From Roseobacter sp. HKCCD6576-2 (GTDB lineage Bacteria; Pseudomonadota; Alphaproteobacteria; Rhodobacterales; Rhodobacteraceae), in NCBI RefSeq assembly GCF_013179285.1, contig NZ_WVNW01000002.1, positions 434,001 to 498,000 of the forward strand: a stretch of DNA of 64,000 nt, written 5' to 3'. Both the position numbers and the translations under genes were made by a program. Positions 46,152-54,251 of the stretch are shown here, piece after piece (position 1 is the stretch's first letter; each line of letters begins with the position of its first letter). The notes under the pieces are model-generated. The model worked only from the letters and a program-made list of their open reading frames with translations, made no database searches and had not been told where the DNA came from.

Positions 46152-47063
46152 ATGAATGATCTTATGATATTGGCGCCAGATGTTAAGGCTGCACTGGAGG
46201 CTAGCGCGCCAGTGGTCGCTTTGGAAAGCACGATCATCACCCACGGGATGCCCTACCCGCAGAACCTGGAAACGGCGCAGGCTGTCGAGGCCGAAATCCG
46301 CGCTGCCGGTGCGGTCCCGGCGACGATTGCGGTCATGGGCGGCAAAACCCGGATCGGATTGGAAGCGACCGACTTGGAAGCGCTGGCGCAAGCCAAAGAC
46401 GTGATGAAAGTCAGCCGCGCCGATCTGGCCGTCGCTCTGGCGACAGGAGCCGTTGGAGCGACCACGGTCGCCGCTACAATGATTTGCGCGGCAATGGTTG
46501 GGATCAAGGTCTTCGCCACGGGCGGGATCGGCGGGGTGCACCAGGGTGCGGAAGACAGTTTCGACATCTCTGCGGATCTCAGGGAGTTCGCCGAAACTCC
46601 GGTGACGGTTGTGGCGGCAGGTGCCAAAGCGATCTTGGACCTGCCGAAGACTCTAGAAACACTGGAAACGCTTGGCGTGCCTGTCATCGCCTATGGGCAA
46701 GATGCCTTCCCGGCCTTCTGGTCGCGCGACAGTGGCCTCCCCGCGCCGCTCCGTATGGATCATCCGGCCGAGATTGCCGCCGCCCATCGGACGCGGCAGG
46801 CGTTGGGTCTGCCAGGCGGCCAATTGGTGACCAATCCGATCCCCGAGGCCGACGAGTTGAGCCGCGATATGCTCTCCCCCTTGATCGCGCAAGCCCAAGC
46901 CGAGGCCGATGCCGCCGGAGTGACCGGAAAGGCGGTGACACCGTTTTTGCTGCAACGGCTCTTTGAGTTGACCGAGGGGCGAACGCTTGCGGCCAATATC
47001 GCCTTGGTGAAGAACAACGCGCGCCTCGGCGCCGCAATTGCCAAGGAGCTTGCCGCCCCTTAG
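46152..47063 (+). CDS. psuG: Pseudouridine-5'-phosphate glycosidase
   Basis: A 303-residue enzyme that cleaves the C-C glycosidic bond of pseudouridine 5'-phosphate. VALESTIITHGMPYPQNLETA, GATTVAATMICAAMVGIKVFATGGIGGVHQGAE and YGQDAFPAFWSRDSG are diagnostic. The ATG at 46152 has AGGATGA before it; an ATG at 46134 inside psuK is less likely. It forms a two-gene operon with psuK. Confidence 0.95.
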   Translation: MNDLMILAPDVKAALEASAPVVALESTIITHGMPYPQNLETAQAVEAEIRAAGAVPATIAVMGGKTRIGLEATDLEALAQAKDVMKVSRADLAVALATGAVGATTVAATMICAAMVGIKVFATGGIGGVHQGAEDSFDISADLREFAETPVTVVAAGAKAILDLPKTLETLETLGVPVIAYGQDAFPAFWSRDSGLPAPLRMDHPAEIAAAHRTRQALGLPGGQLVTNPIPEADELSRDMLSPLIAQAQAEADAAGVTGKAVTPFLLQRLFELTEGRTLAANIALVKNNARLGAAIAKELAAP

Positions 47064-47138
47064 GTCAACGCGCCGCTTGTGCGCCTTTGACAACGCACAT
47101 AGATAAGAGACAGCAGCGCTCTTAAGACGGCCCGATTG

Positions 47139-47858
47139 ATGCAACTGCCAGAGACCCCACCACCGCCGAAACGCGGCTTCTTCTCTTCGCTCAGGACCAA
47201 TTTCCTGACCGGGTTGGCGGTGATCGCGCCTATTGGCCTCACCGCCTGGCTGATTTGGACAGTAGTCGGATGGATCGATGGTTGGGTCCTGCCCTTCATT
47301 CCGAGTGCTTATAATCCGGTTCTGCTGATCCGCGAATATACCGGAATTGCGGTCGATATCCGCGGTCTGGGCGTCGCAACCTTCCTGGTCTTTACCGTGA
47401 TCGTGGGGTGGATTGCGAAAGGCTTGATCGGCCGGTCGATGATCAAATGGGCCGACTCTCTGGTTCTGTCGATCCCGGGGGTACGGACGATCTATTCCGG
47501 GCTGAAACAGATCGTCGATACTGTCGTCAGCCAGGGCGAGCGGAATTTCGACAAGGCCTGCCTGGTGCAATATCCGCGCAAGGGGATTTGGGCGATCGCC
47601 TTTATCTCGACCAACGCCAAGGGCGAGATTCAAGCGCAGACTGAGAAAGAGATGGTCTCGATCTTTATGCCCACGACGCCAAACCCGACCTCGGGTTTTC
47701 TGCTCTTTGTGCCCAAGGAAGATGTCACTATCTTGGAGATGACGGTAGAAGACGCGGCCAAATTGGTGATCTCGGCGGGGCTGGTCTATCCCAACCCCGA
47801 AGACCCGTCGAAAGCACCTGCGGTACTGCCAAGCCCCGCCCAAGACGCGGCGGAGTGA
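47139..47858 (+). CDS. DUF502 family membrane protein
   Basis: A 239-residue protein of the DUF502 family. Two membrane segments lie near residues 24-48 and 75-98. They are followed by the conserved LSIPGVRTIYSGLKQIVDTV and a C-terminal soluble part containing MPTTPNPTSGFLLFVPKEDV. Function is unknown in bacteria. I chose the ATG at 47139, directly after a TTG at 47136. It converges with the binding-protein gene, with 6 bases between stops. Confidence 0.88.
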   Translation: MQLPETPPPPKRGFFSSLRTNFLTGLAVIAPIGLTAWLIWTVVGWIDGWVLPFIPSAYNPVLLIREYTGIAVDIRGLGVATFLVFTVIVGWIAKGLIGRSMIKWADSLVLSIPGVRTIYSGLKQIVDTVVSQGERNFDKACLVQYPRKGIWAIAFISTNAKGEIQAQTEKEMVSIFMPTTPNPTSGFLLFVPKEDVTILEMTVEDAAKLVISAGLVYPNPEDPSKAPAVLPSPAQDAAE

Positions 47859-47864
47859 GGCGCC

Positions 47865-49679
47865 CTACTCCGTCTCTTCGTACCACCAGACATCCGGGTG
47901 AAAGCCGAGGAAATCACCATAGATCGGCAGGTTTTCCGGGTAATGCAACTCCCGCACATGAGCGATCCGTGAAATCGGCGAGTGCCAGATTGGGATGACA
48001 TAGCGCCCAGATGTCAGAACCCGATCAAGCGCCCGGACAGCGGCCTGATACCTCTCAAGACTGTCTGAGTTCAGCATCTCATCGATCATCGCTTCAATTG
48101 CCGGATGGCACGCTCCCATCAAATTGCGTGAGCCTTCTGTCTCGGCCATCTCACACCCCCAATAGAGCCGCTGCTCATTGCCCGGGCTTAAGGAAAGGCC
48201 GCGGGTGTAATAGGTCATGTCGAAATCAAACGCGTCGGTGCGCTCGCGATATTGCGCGCTGTCCACGGTAGAGATGGTCGGGGTGATGCCAAGCCGGGCA
48301 AGGCTCTCGACATAGATATTGATGATCGATTGGTTCTCGGGTGAGCCTTGCTGCAACAGGATTTCGAAGCTGAACGGACGGCCATTTGTATCGACCATAA
48401 CGCCGTTCTCGACGGTGTAGCCCGCCTCTTCCATATATCTCAGCGCGGTTCGGCTTCCGGCCCGGTTCGCCGCAGAGCCGTCCGAGACGGGCATTTCATA
48501 GCCCTCAAGCGCACCGGGTAGCAGGTCGCTGGCGAAGGGTTGCAACAAACCGGCCACGCGCGCCCCCGCGGACCCCTCCTCCATTCCCAAGATCGAGTTT
48601 GCGAAATAGGAGGTGATGCGCGGCTCAGACCCGCCATTGATCGTCTGATTGATGAACTCGAAGTTGAACACTTGGATCATCGCTTCCCGCACCCTCCAAT
48701 CGGCGAAAACCGGGTTCCGGGTATTCATCACGAAACCGGTCATGCCGGTCGGGCGTTGATGGGGAATGATTGAGCGGACAACCTCACCCGATTGTGCCCG
48801 TGGGAAATTGTAATTCTGTTCCCAATTGGTGGCATTGGTCTCGCGGATCGTGTTGATCAGCCCCGAGGTGAAGGCCTCGAACATCGCCGTGGCATCACCG
48901 AAGAACTCCAGCCGCACCTCGTCAATCACATTGGTGCCGCGGCGAAACGGCAGATCGGCACCCCAATACTCCGGATTGCGGGTCAGCAAGACATATCGGC
49001 CCGCTTCATAATCGGTTACGACATAAGGCGCGGTGGTGATCGGCACGATATCCAGCCCAGAGGTCGCGAAGTCCACGCCCTCCCATTGGGCGGCTTGGAG
49101 AATTGGGCGCAGCCCCATGATCAGGGCCATTTCGCGATTGGGCTCGGCAAAGGTGATCCGGACGCCGCGCTCGCCCACCGGCTCCATCGACGCCACATTG
49201 TCCCAAGAGTTCCGATAGCGCGGATGCCCCTCGGTCCCGAGCGTCTCGTAGGACCAGATCACATCCTCAACCGTCACCGGGCTACCATCGGAGAACCGCG
49301 CCTCTGGGCGGAGGTGAAACTCGACCCAGTTGCCCTCCGAATCGGCCTCCACCGATTCGGCCAACAAACCGTAAAGCGTGAACGGTTCGTCATAGGATCT
49401 TCCCATCAACGACTCATAGGCCAAAAATCGCAACTGCCAGGGGACGCTGCCCAATCGGCTATGCGGGTTCAGACTGTCATAGCTGCCGACCTCGCCGGTC
49501 ACGACCCGCCCGCCGGTTGGGGCGTCGGGGTTGGCATAAGGCAGATGCGCAAAATCTGGGGGCAAGGCGGGCTCGCCATACATAGCGATGCCATGTTGTG
49601 GCTCGGCCCAGGCCGGGCCACACAGAATCATGGCGGTGGCTAACCCGGCGAAAAACTTGCTGAAACAATCTGCGCGCAT
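47865..49679 (-). CDS. ABC transporter substrate-binding protein, family 5 (YejA-like)
   Basis: A 604-residue periplasmic protein with a clear signal peptide (residues 1 to about 26, cleavage near AWA-EP). The opening HGIAMYGEPALPPDFAHLPYANPDAPTGG and the later GSYDSLNPH and FEFINQTINGG match YejA-type members of the peptide/nickel binding family, which deliver oligopeptide-like compounds. No permease or ATPase gene is adjacent, so it is an orphan here. The ATG at 49679 follows GAGGA; a frame to 49778 lacks support. A small-RNA-like unit lies divergently upstream. Confidence 0.9.
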   Translation of the reverse strand: MRADCFSKFFAGLATAMILCGPAWAEPQHGIAMYGEPALPPDFAHLPYANPDAPTGGRVVTGEVGSYDSLNPHSRLGSVPWQLRFLAYESLMGRSYDEPFTLYGLLAESVEADSEGNWVEFHLRPEARFSDGSPVTVEDVIWSYETLGTEGHPRYRNSWDNVASMEPVGERGVRITFAEPNREMALIMGLRPILQAAQWEGVDFATSGLDIVPITTAPYVVTDYEAGRYVLLTRNPEYWGADLPFRRGTNVIDEVRLEFFGDATAMFEAFTSGLINTIRETNATNWEQNYNFPRAQSGEVVRSIIPHQRPTGMTGFVMNTRNPVFADWRVREAMIQVFNFEFINQTINGGSEPRITSYFANSILGMEEGSAGARVAGLLQPFASDLLPGALEGYEMPVSDGSAANRAGSRTALRYMEEAGYTVENGVMVDTNGRPFSFEILLQQGSPENQSIINIYVESLARLGITPTISTVDSAQYRERTDAFDFDMTYYTRGLSLSPGNEQRLYWGCEMAETEGSRNLMGACHPAIEAMIDEMLNSDSLERYQAAVRALDRVLTSGRYVIPIWHSPISRIAHVRELHYPENLPIYGDFLGFHPDVWWYEETE

Positions 49680-49758
49680 CTGTGGACAATCCTCTGATTG
49701 CTTTGTTTGCCTGTGGGCCAACGCTATCCTCGCCGCAGGGCCATTACAAACTTTTCGG

Positions 49759-49788
49759 TTGGACTCTGAGCAAGCCATTGCTTATAAA
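49759..49788 (+). promoter_or_regulatory. Strong predicted promoter of a small transcript
   Basis: TTGGAC (49759-49764) and TTATAA (49782-49787) are spaced by 17 bases; TATAAA, one base later, gives 18. It is among the best promoter matches in the window. Transcription would start near 49795, about 45 bases before a full terminator. Confidence 0.6.
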
Positions 49789-49794
49789 GGTGTC

Positions 49795-49870
49795 ACTGCT
49801 CGATAGGTTTCTTGCCTGTATGAAACCTGCCTCAATAACTTAACGCCGGCTTCGTGCCGGCGTTTTTTTT
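49795..49870 (+). ncRNA. Candidate small RNA, about 75 nt, two hairpins
   Basis: Between the promoter and the T run lie a 7-bp hairpin (AGGTTTC 49805-49811 with GAAACCT 49822-49828, loop TTGCCTGTAT), a single-stranded linker of 13 bases, and an intrinsic terminator. No reading frame with a ribosome site is inside. This is a standard layout for a Hfq-dependent small RNA. It could instead be a terminated leader of the NTF2-like gene 38 bases further on. It matches no RNA family I know. Confidence 0.6.
49842..49870 (+). terminator. Rho-independent terminator of the small RNA
   Basis: AACGCCGGC (49842-49850) and GCCGGCGTT (49856-49864) form a perfect 9-bp stem with a TTCGT loop, and eight T follow from 49863. 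No protein gene on the plus strand precedes it. Confidence 0.9.
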
Positions 49871-49907
49871 GGCAAGACACAGACCGACAATTAGAACAGG
49901 AGTTTTC

Positions 49908-50279
49908 ATGACCGAGAGTCAGGAAATCGTTCGGGCCTATGGTGCCGCTTGGCTTGCAACGGACCCCGGCGAACGCCGGGCGCATTTGGAACAGGCGTGG
50001 GCGGATGACGGGGTCTATATCGACACCAATACCCGCGTCGAGGGGCGCGAGGCGCTTGCTCAATTGATCGAGCAAACCCATGCCGCCTTCCCCGGGCATA
50101 TTGTCGAACTCACCAGCGGCGCGCTCGGCTTCAAAGGGTATCTGCAATTCACCTGGCATATGCGGCAACCCGATGGCGAGATCTTGCTAACCGGGACCGA
50201 TTTTGCCCGGCAAGGGGACGATGGCCGCTTGGTCGAACTGATTGGCTTTTTCGGCGCGCCGCCCCCGCTCGACGACTGA
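49908..50279 (+). CDS. NTF2-like (SnoaL-type) protein
   Basis: A 123-residue single-domain protein with the cone-like NTF2 fold pattern: an N-terminal helix (SQEIVRAYGAAWLATDPGERRAHLEQAWADDGVYID), GREALAQLIEQTHAAFPGH, then beta strands ending in RLVELIGFFG. Family members bind small molecules or catalyse varied reactions, so no activity is assigned. ACAGGAG lies five bases before the ATG at 49908. It starts 38 bases after a terminator and is followed by 3-hydroxybutyrate dehydrogenase 82 bases later. Confidence 0.75.
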   Translation: MTESQEIVRAYGAAWLATDPGERRAHLEQAWADDGVYIDTNTRVEGREALAQLIEQTHAAFPGHIVELTSGALGFKGYLQFTWHMRQPDGEILLTGTDFARQGDDGRLVELIGFFGAPPPLDD

Positions 50280-50361
50280 TCGGCCTCTAACGGTTCTTTG
50301 ATCTGTATTTCGCAGGTGCAGCATGTAGACTGCGCCGCAACAGAGATTGAAGGAGCATCCG

Positions 50362-51147
50362 ATGGCCATCACCACCGATCTATCCGGCAAGACCGCCGTC
50401 ATCACCGGGTCGAATAGCGGCATCGGCTTGGGCATCGCGCAGGAACTGGCCAAGGCCGGGGCCGATGTGGTGTTGAACAGTTTCACCGACCGCGAGGAAG
50501 ATCACGCGATTGCCGCCGAGATTGCGGCGGCAACCGGGGTCACGGCCCGCTATATCAAAGCGGACATGTCAAAGGGCGATGAATGCCGCGCCCTGATCGC
50601 GCAGGCGGGGGTCTGCGACATCCTGATCAACAATGCGGGCATTCAACACGTCGCGCCGATCGATCAATTCCCAGTCGATAAATGGGATGCGATTATCGCG
50701 ATCAACCTGAACTCCGCTTTCCACACCACCGCTGCCGCCCTGCCGCTAATGCGCGCCGCAGGATGGGGCCGCGTGATCAACATCGCTTCCGCTCACGGGC
50801 TGACGGCCTCGCCTTACAAAGCCGCCTATATCGCGGCCAAGCATGGCATTGTCGGCATGACCAAGACGGTGGCGCTGGAAACCGCCGAAGAGCCGATCAC
50901 TGCCAACGCCATCTGCCCGGGTTATGTGCTCACGCCCCTTGTCGAGGCGCAGATCCCCGACACGATGAAGGAATACAATATGGGCCGCGACGAGGTGATC
51001 AAAAACGTGATGCTCAAGCGCCAGCCCTCGAAAGAGTTTGCGACCGTGGAACAAATGGGCGGCACTGCGGCCTTCCTCTGCTCCGACGCGGCGGCACAGA
51101 TCACCGGCACCACGATCAGCGTCGATGGAGGTTGGACCGCGCTCTAA
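50362..51147 (+). CDS. bdhA: 3-Hydroxybutyrate dehydrogenase
   Basis: A 261-residue short-chain dehydrogenase that oxidises 3-hydroxybutyrate to acetoacetate with NAD+, in polyhydroxybutyrate turnover. NAD-binding TGSNSGIGLGIA, NNAGIQHVAPID, catalytic Ser/Tyr/Lys in IASAHGLTASPYKAAYIAAKHG, and the family motif TANAICPGYVLTPLVEAQIPD are visible. The ATG at 50362 has AAGGAGC upstream. A patatin gene follows after 34 bases, probably in the same operon. Confidence 0.93.
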   Translation: MAITTDLSGKTAVITGSNSGIGLGIAQELAKAGADVVLNSFTDREEDHAIAAEIAAATGVTARYIKADMSKGDECRALIAQAGVCDILINNAGIQHVAPIDQFPVDKWDAIIAINLNSAFHTTAAALPLMRAAGWGRVINIASAHGLTASPYKAAYIAAKHGIVGMTKTVALETAEEPITANAICPGYVLTPLVEAQIPDTMKEYNMGRDEVIKNVMLKRQPSKEFATVEQMGGTAAFLCSDAAAQITGTTISVDGGWTAL

Positions 51148-51181
51148 CCTCATCTGTTCACCAACAATCAAGGCCCCGCTC

Positions 51182-52213
51182 ATGACCGCGAAACGTATCA
51201 ATCTGGCTTTGCAAGGTGGCGGGGCACATGGCGCTTTCACCTGGGGTGTGCTCGACGCCTTGCTAGACACCCCCGAGATCGAGATCGCCGCGATATCTGG
51301 CACGTCGGCGGGCGCTTTGAACGGGGCAGCGGTTAAGGCTGGGCTATCGCAAAGCAGCCGCGATCTGGCGCGCGAAAATCTGCAATGGCTTTGGGAGCAG
51401 GTCGGCGCAATCACCGATGAACGGCTCAATCCATGGCTAAACGCGGGCTCTCCGTCGGCCATCTCGACTCTAATCGAAACCTCCCTGCCTTTCGCCGTCT
51501 CCGACACGGTATCGCGGATGGTCAGCCCCTATAGCTATGGCCCGTTTTATCAAAACCCGCTCCGCCGTATCGTCGAGCGGCTGCATTACGAGAACATCTG
51601 CTGCGTCGAGGGGCCGGAGTTTCATATCTGCGCGACCAATGTCCGCAGCGGCAAGATCAGGATTTTCGACGGCGACCATATCTCGCCCGATGCCATTTTG
51701 GCCTCTGCCTGCCTGCCGACGATGTTCCAAGCGGTCGAAATCGACGATCCCGCAACTGGCCGGAGGGAGGCTTATTGGGACGGAGGCTACACCGGCAATC
51801 CGGCACTGTTTCCCTTATTCCACAACGGGTTGCCAAGCGACATTCTCGTTGTGAATATCAACCCGCTGCACCGCGAGGATCTGCCCACTTCGGCGCGCGC
51901 CATCCAGAACCGGATTAATGAGATCAGCTTCAACTCCTCACTCCTGCGCGAGCTGCGCGCCATCGAGTTTGTCAAACGGCTGCTGGCCGAAGGGCACCTG
52001 GCGCCAGGCAGCATGAAAAACATCCTGATCCATATGGTCGCCGATGATGCATTGATGGAGAAGCTCTCCGTCGCGACAAAACTGATCGCCACACCTCAGG
52101 TGCTGCACCAATTGCGCGCGGCCGGTCGCGCCGCCTGTGAGGCGTTCCTCAACACACATTTCGACAAAATCGGCAAGGTAAGCAGCGTGGATCTGGTGGA
52201 GATGTTCAACTGA
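51182..52213 (+). CDS. Patatin-like phospholipase
   Basis: A 343-residue serine hydrolase of the patatin family. The oxyanion loop LALQGGGAHGAFTWG, nucleophile elbow GTSAGAL (Ser about residue 44) and catalytic DGGYTGNP (Asp about 200) are all present. The likely activity is acyl-ester hydrolysis of lipids. Its position after bdhA suggests a link to polyhydroxybutyrate or acyl-chain turnover, but that is inference. There is no signal peptide, so it is cytosolic. The ATG at 51182 is the start of similarity. Confidence 0.9.
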   Translation: MTAKRINLALQGGGAHGAFTWGVLDALLDTPEIEIAAISGTSAGALNGAAVKAGLSQSSRDLARENLQWLWEQVGAITDERLNPWLNAGSPSAISTLIETSLPFAVSDTVSRMVSPYSYGPFYQNPLRRIVERLHYENICCVEGPEFHICATNVRSGKIRIFDGDHISPDAILASACLPTMFQAVEIDDPATGRREAYWDGGYTGNPALFPLFHNGLPSDILVVNINPLHREDLPTSARAIQNRINEISFNSSLLRELRAIEFVKRLLAEGHLAPGSMKNILIHMVADDALMEKLSVATKLIATPQVLHQLRAAGRAACEAFLNTHFDKIGKVSSVDLVEMFN

Positions 52214-52229
52214 GGCTTGCTTAACTTCG

Positions 52230-52253
52230 ATATTTCATGAATACGTGAAATAT
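52230..52253. promoter_or_regulatory. ArsR-type operator overlapping the arsR-arsC start
   Basis: ATATTTCA and TGAAATAT form a perfect 8-bp inverted repeat around an 8-base spacer, running into the ATG at 52252. A -35-like TTGCTT (52217-52222) is spaced 17 bases from a weak -10-like AATACG inside the spacer. The site would block transcription when ArsR is bound, and the mRNA may be leaderless. Confidence 0.65.
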
Positions 52254-53076
52254 GGATTCTGCAGCTGCTATAAAAATTCTCTCTGCGCTCGGTCACGAGG
52301 GGCGTCTATCGGTTTTCCGCCTGCTTGCCCGCCGGGCTCCGCAGGAGGTCCGTCCAAGTGAGATCACGGAAGCGACCGGGCTCAAGCCAAGCACTCTCTC
52401 GGCCCATCTGACCGCGTTGAGCGAGGCCGGGCTGGTCCAATCGCGCCGCAATGGCACGTCGATCTACTACGCACTCGCCGCCGATCGGACCCAGGCTTTC
52501 ACCAGCTTTCTGCTCGAAGATTGCTGCCGCGGTCGCCCCGATCTATGCGCCCCGAATCCAGAGACCAAACCCGTGACGGATCAGAAATCTGTCCTCTTCC
52601 TCTGCACTGGCAATTCCGCTCGCTCGATCCTGGCCGAAGCGCTGCTGCGACAGGCCGGGGCGGGCCGGTTTGTGACCTATTCCGCAGGCACACGGCCCTC
52701 GGGTGATGTAAATCCGCATGTGCTTGACCTGTTGCGGCGCAATGACCATGACATCAGCGGCCTGCGCTCGAAAGACCTCGATGAGATGCAGGGTGAGGAC
52801 GCGCCGATATTCGATTTTGTGTTTACGGTCTGTGACCACGCCGCGAATGAGGACTGCCCGGCCTGGCCCGGTCAACCGATCAGCGCCCATTGGGGCCTGC
52901 CGGACCCTGCCGCCGCGAAAGGGACGGAGGCCGAAATCGCGCTGGCCTTTGCCGAGGCCTATCGAACGCTCAACACGCGGATCGAAGCCTTCGCCGCCCT
53001 GCCCATCGAGACGCTTGACCGACTGTCGCTTCAATCCGAGGCGGATCAGATCGGTATGTTGTCCTCAAAGAACTGA
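52252..53076 (+). CDS. ArsR repressor fused to an arsenate reductase-type phosphatase domain
   Basis: A 274-residue fusion. Residues 1 to about 95 are an ArsR-family winged helix (IKILSALGHEGRLSVFRLLARRAPQEVRPSEITEATGLKPSTLSAHLTAL) with a Cys pair (EDCCRG) at about 90-91 that could bind As(III). Residues from about 113 are a low-molecular-weight phosphatase/arsenate reductase (VLFLCTGNSARSILAEALL, with catalytic Cys in CTGNSARS and a DPA motif). One protein may thus sense arsenite and reduce arsenate. It has no Shine-Dalgarno and its ATG lies in the operator, suggesting a leaderless mRNA. Confidence 0.88.
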   Translation: MDSAAAIKILSALGHEGRLSVFRLLARRAPQEVRPSEITEATGLKPSTLSAHLTALSEAGLVQSRRNGTSIYYALAADRTQAFTSFLLEDCCRGRPDLCAPNPETKPVTDQKSVLFLCTGNSARSILAEALLRQAGAGRFVTYSAGTRPSGDVNPHVLDLLRRNDHDISGLRSKDLDEMQGEDAPIFDFVFTVCDHAANEDCPAWPGQPISAHWGLPDPAAAKGTEAEIALAFAEAYRTLNTRIEAFAALPIETLDRLSLQSEADQIGMLSSKN

Positions 53077-53085
53077 TTGAATCCC

Positions 53086-53574
53086 ATGTTGAATGTCCTC
53101 GTCCTCTGCACCGGCAATTCGGCCCGGTCGATCCTTCTGGAACATATCCTGACCCACAAGAGTGCGGGACGCATTCGCGCCTATTCCGCAGGCTCCAACC
53201 CGACGGGCCAGGTGCATCCGCAATCGCTCACCTTGTTGACCACGCGTGGCTATGACGTCAGCGCGGCGCGATCGAAAAGCTGGGACGAATTTGCCTTGCC
53301 CCATGCGCCGGAAATGGATGCGGTGATCACCGTGTGCGGGTCGGCTGCCGACGAGGTCTGCCCGGTTTGGCCCGGCGCGCCGACCCGGGCGCATTGGGGC
53401 GTGGAAGACCCGGCCCGTGCGGCGGAACGCGATTGGCAACAGGCATTCGAGACGGCCTATGACGCCCTCAACGCCCGTGCCGAGGCCCTATTTGCCCAAC
53501 CCTTCGAAACCTATGACCGGGCCGAACTGCAATCTGCGCTCAGCAAAATCGAGACTGACTTCCATGCTCAATAA
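53086..53574 (+). CDS. arsC: Arsenate reductase, low-molecular-weight phosphatase type
   Basis: A 162-residue protein of the same catalytic family as the domain before it. The active-site loop LVLCTGNSARSILLEHIL, the YSAGSNPTGQVHP segment and the DPA-like WGVEDPARA are intact. It reduces arsenate to arsenite, which the neighbouring channel could release. The ATG at 53086 was chosen; a TTG at 53077 is immediately upstream. Having two such domains in a row is redundant and suggests duplication or division of labour. Confidence 0.88.
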   Translation: MLNVLVLCTGNSARSILLEHILTHKSAGRIRAYSAGSNPTGQVHPQSLTLLTTRGYDVSAARSKSWDEFALPHAPEMDAVITVCGSAADEVCPVWPGAPTRAHWGVEDPARAAERDWQQAFETAYDALNARAEALFAQPFETYDRAELQSALSKIETDFHAQ

Positions 53575-54214
53575 ACTGCTCGCCGAAGCCTTCGGCACTG
53601 CTTTCCTCCTGATCGGTGTGGTGGGGTCCGGCATCATGGCTGCGGCCTTGTCGCCGGACAGTACTGGCGTGGCGCTTTTGGCCAATGCCATTGCCACCGG
53701 CTGCATCCTCTATGTGATCATCACCCTTCTGGGCCCAGTCTCAGGCGCGCATTTCAACCCCGCTGTCACGGTCGCCTTCCTGATCCGCGGTGAGATCGCG
53801 ACAGGTGCGGCGCTCGCCTATATCGCGGTGCAAATCGCCGCGGGTATCCTGGGCGTCTGGATCGCGCATCTGATGTTCGAACTGCCGATTTTGCAGCTTT
53901 CAACCACCATTCGCAGCGGGCCCTCGCAATGGGTCTCGGAAATCGTCGCGACATTCGGCCTGGTGTTCGTGATCCTCGGCGGTATCCGCCACGCGCCCGC
54001 CGCCATCCCGACGCTTGTTGGGCTCTACATCACAGGCGCCTATTGGTTCACCTCATCAACCAGCTTCGCCAACCCCGCCGTCACCATTGCGCGGAGCCTC
54101 AGCGACACCTTTGCCGGTATCTTGCCCGGCAACATGCCGATGTTTATCGTGATGCAACTGATTGGCGCGAGCATCGCTGTGTGGATCGCCCGGCGGCTTT
54201 TCGCGCCCGAGTGA
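53564..54214 (+). CDS. aqpS: Aquaporin-type channel of an arsenic operon (AqpS-like)
   Basis: A 216-residue MIP-family channel with six helices and two half-helices. Both NPA motifs are present (SGAHFNPAVTVAFLI and SFANPAVTIARSLSDTF). Located directly after arsC with an 11-base overlap, it is likely to let arsenite flow out of the cell, as shown for Sinorhizobium AqpS in an ars operon lacking ArsB. The ATG at 53564 gives the usual length. No ArsB or Acr3 pump is present nearby. Confidence 0.9.
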   Translation: MLNKLLAEAFGTAFLLIGVVGSGIMAAALSPDSTGVALLANAIATGCILYVIITLLGPVSGAHFNPAVTVAFLIRGEIATGAALAYIAVQIAAGILGVWIAHLMFELPILQLSTTIRSGPSQWVSEIVATFGLVFVILGGIRHAPAAIPTLVGLYITGAYWFTSSTSFANPAVTIARSLSDTFAGILPGNMPMFIVMQLIGASIAVWIARRLFAPE

Positions 54215-54251
54215 TCTTGCGGCCAGGGGCGGGACAGCCTAGGGCGGATGA

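Noticed and set aside
49795-49870. Riboswitch interpretation of the hairpin-terminator unit
   Set aside because: I compared it by eye with preQ1, fluoride, guanidine and SAM-type aptamers and saw no matching core; the small RNA view is simpler.
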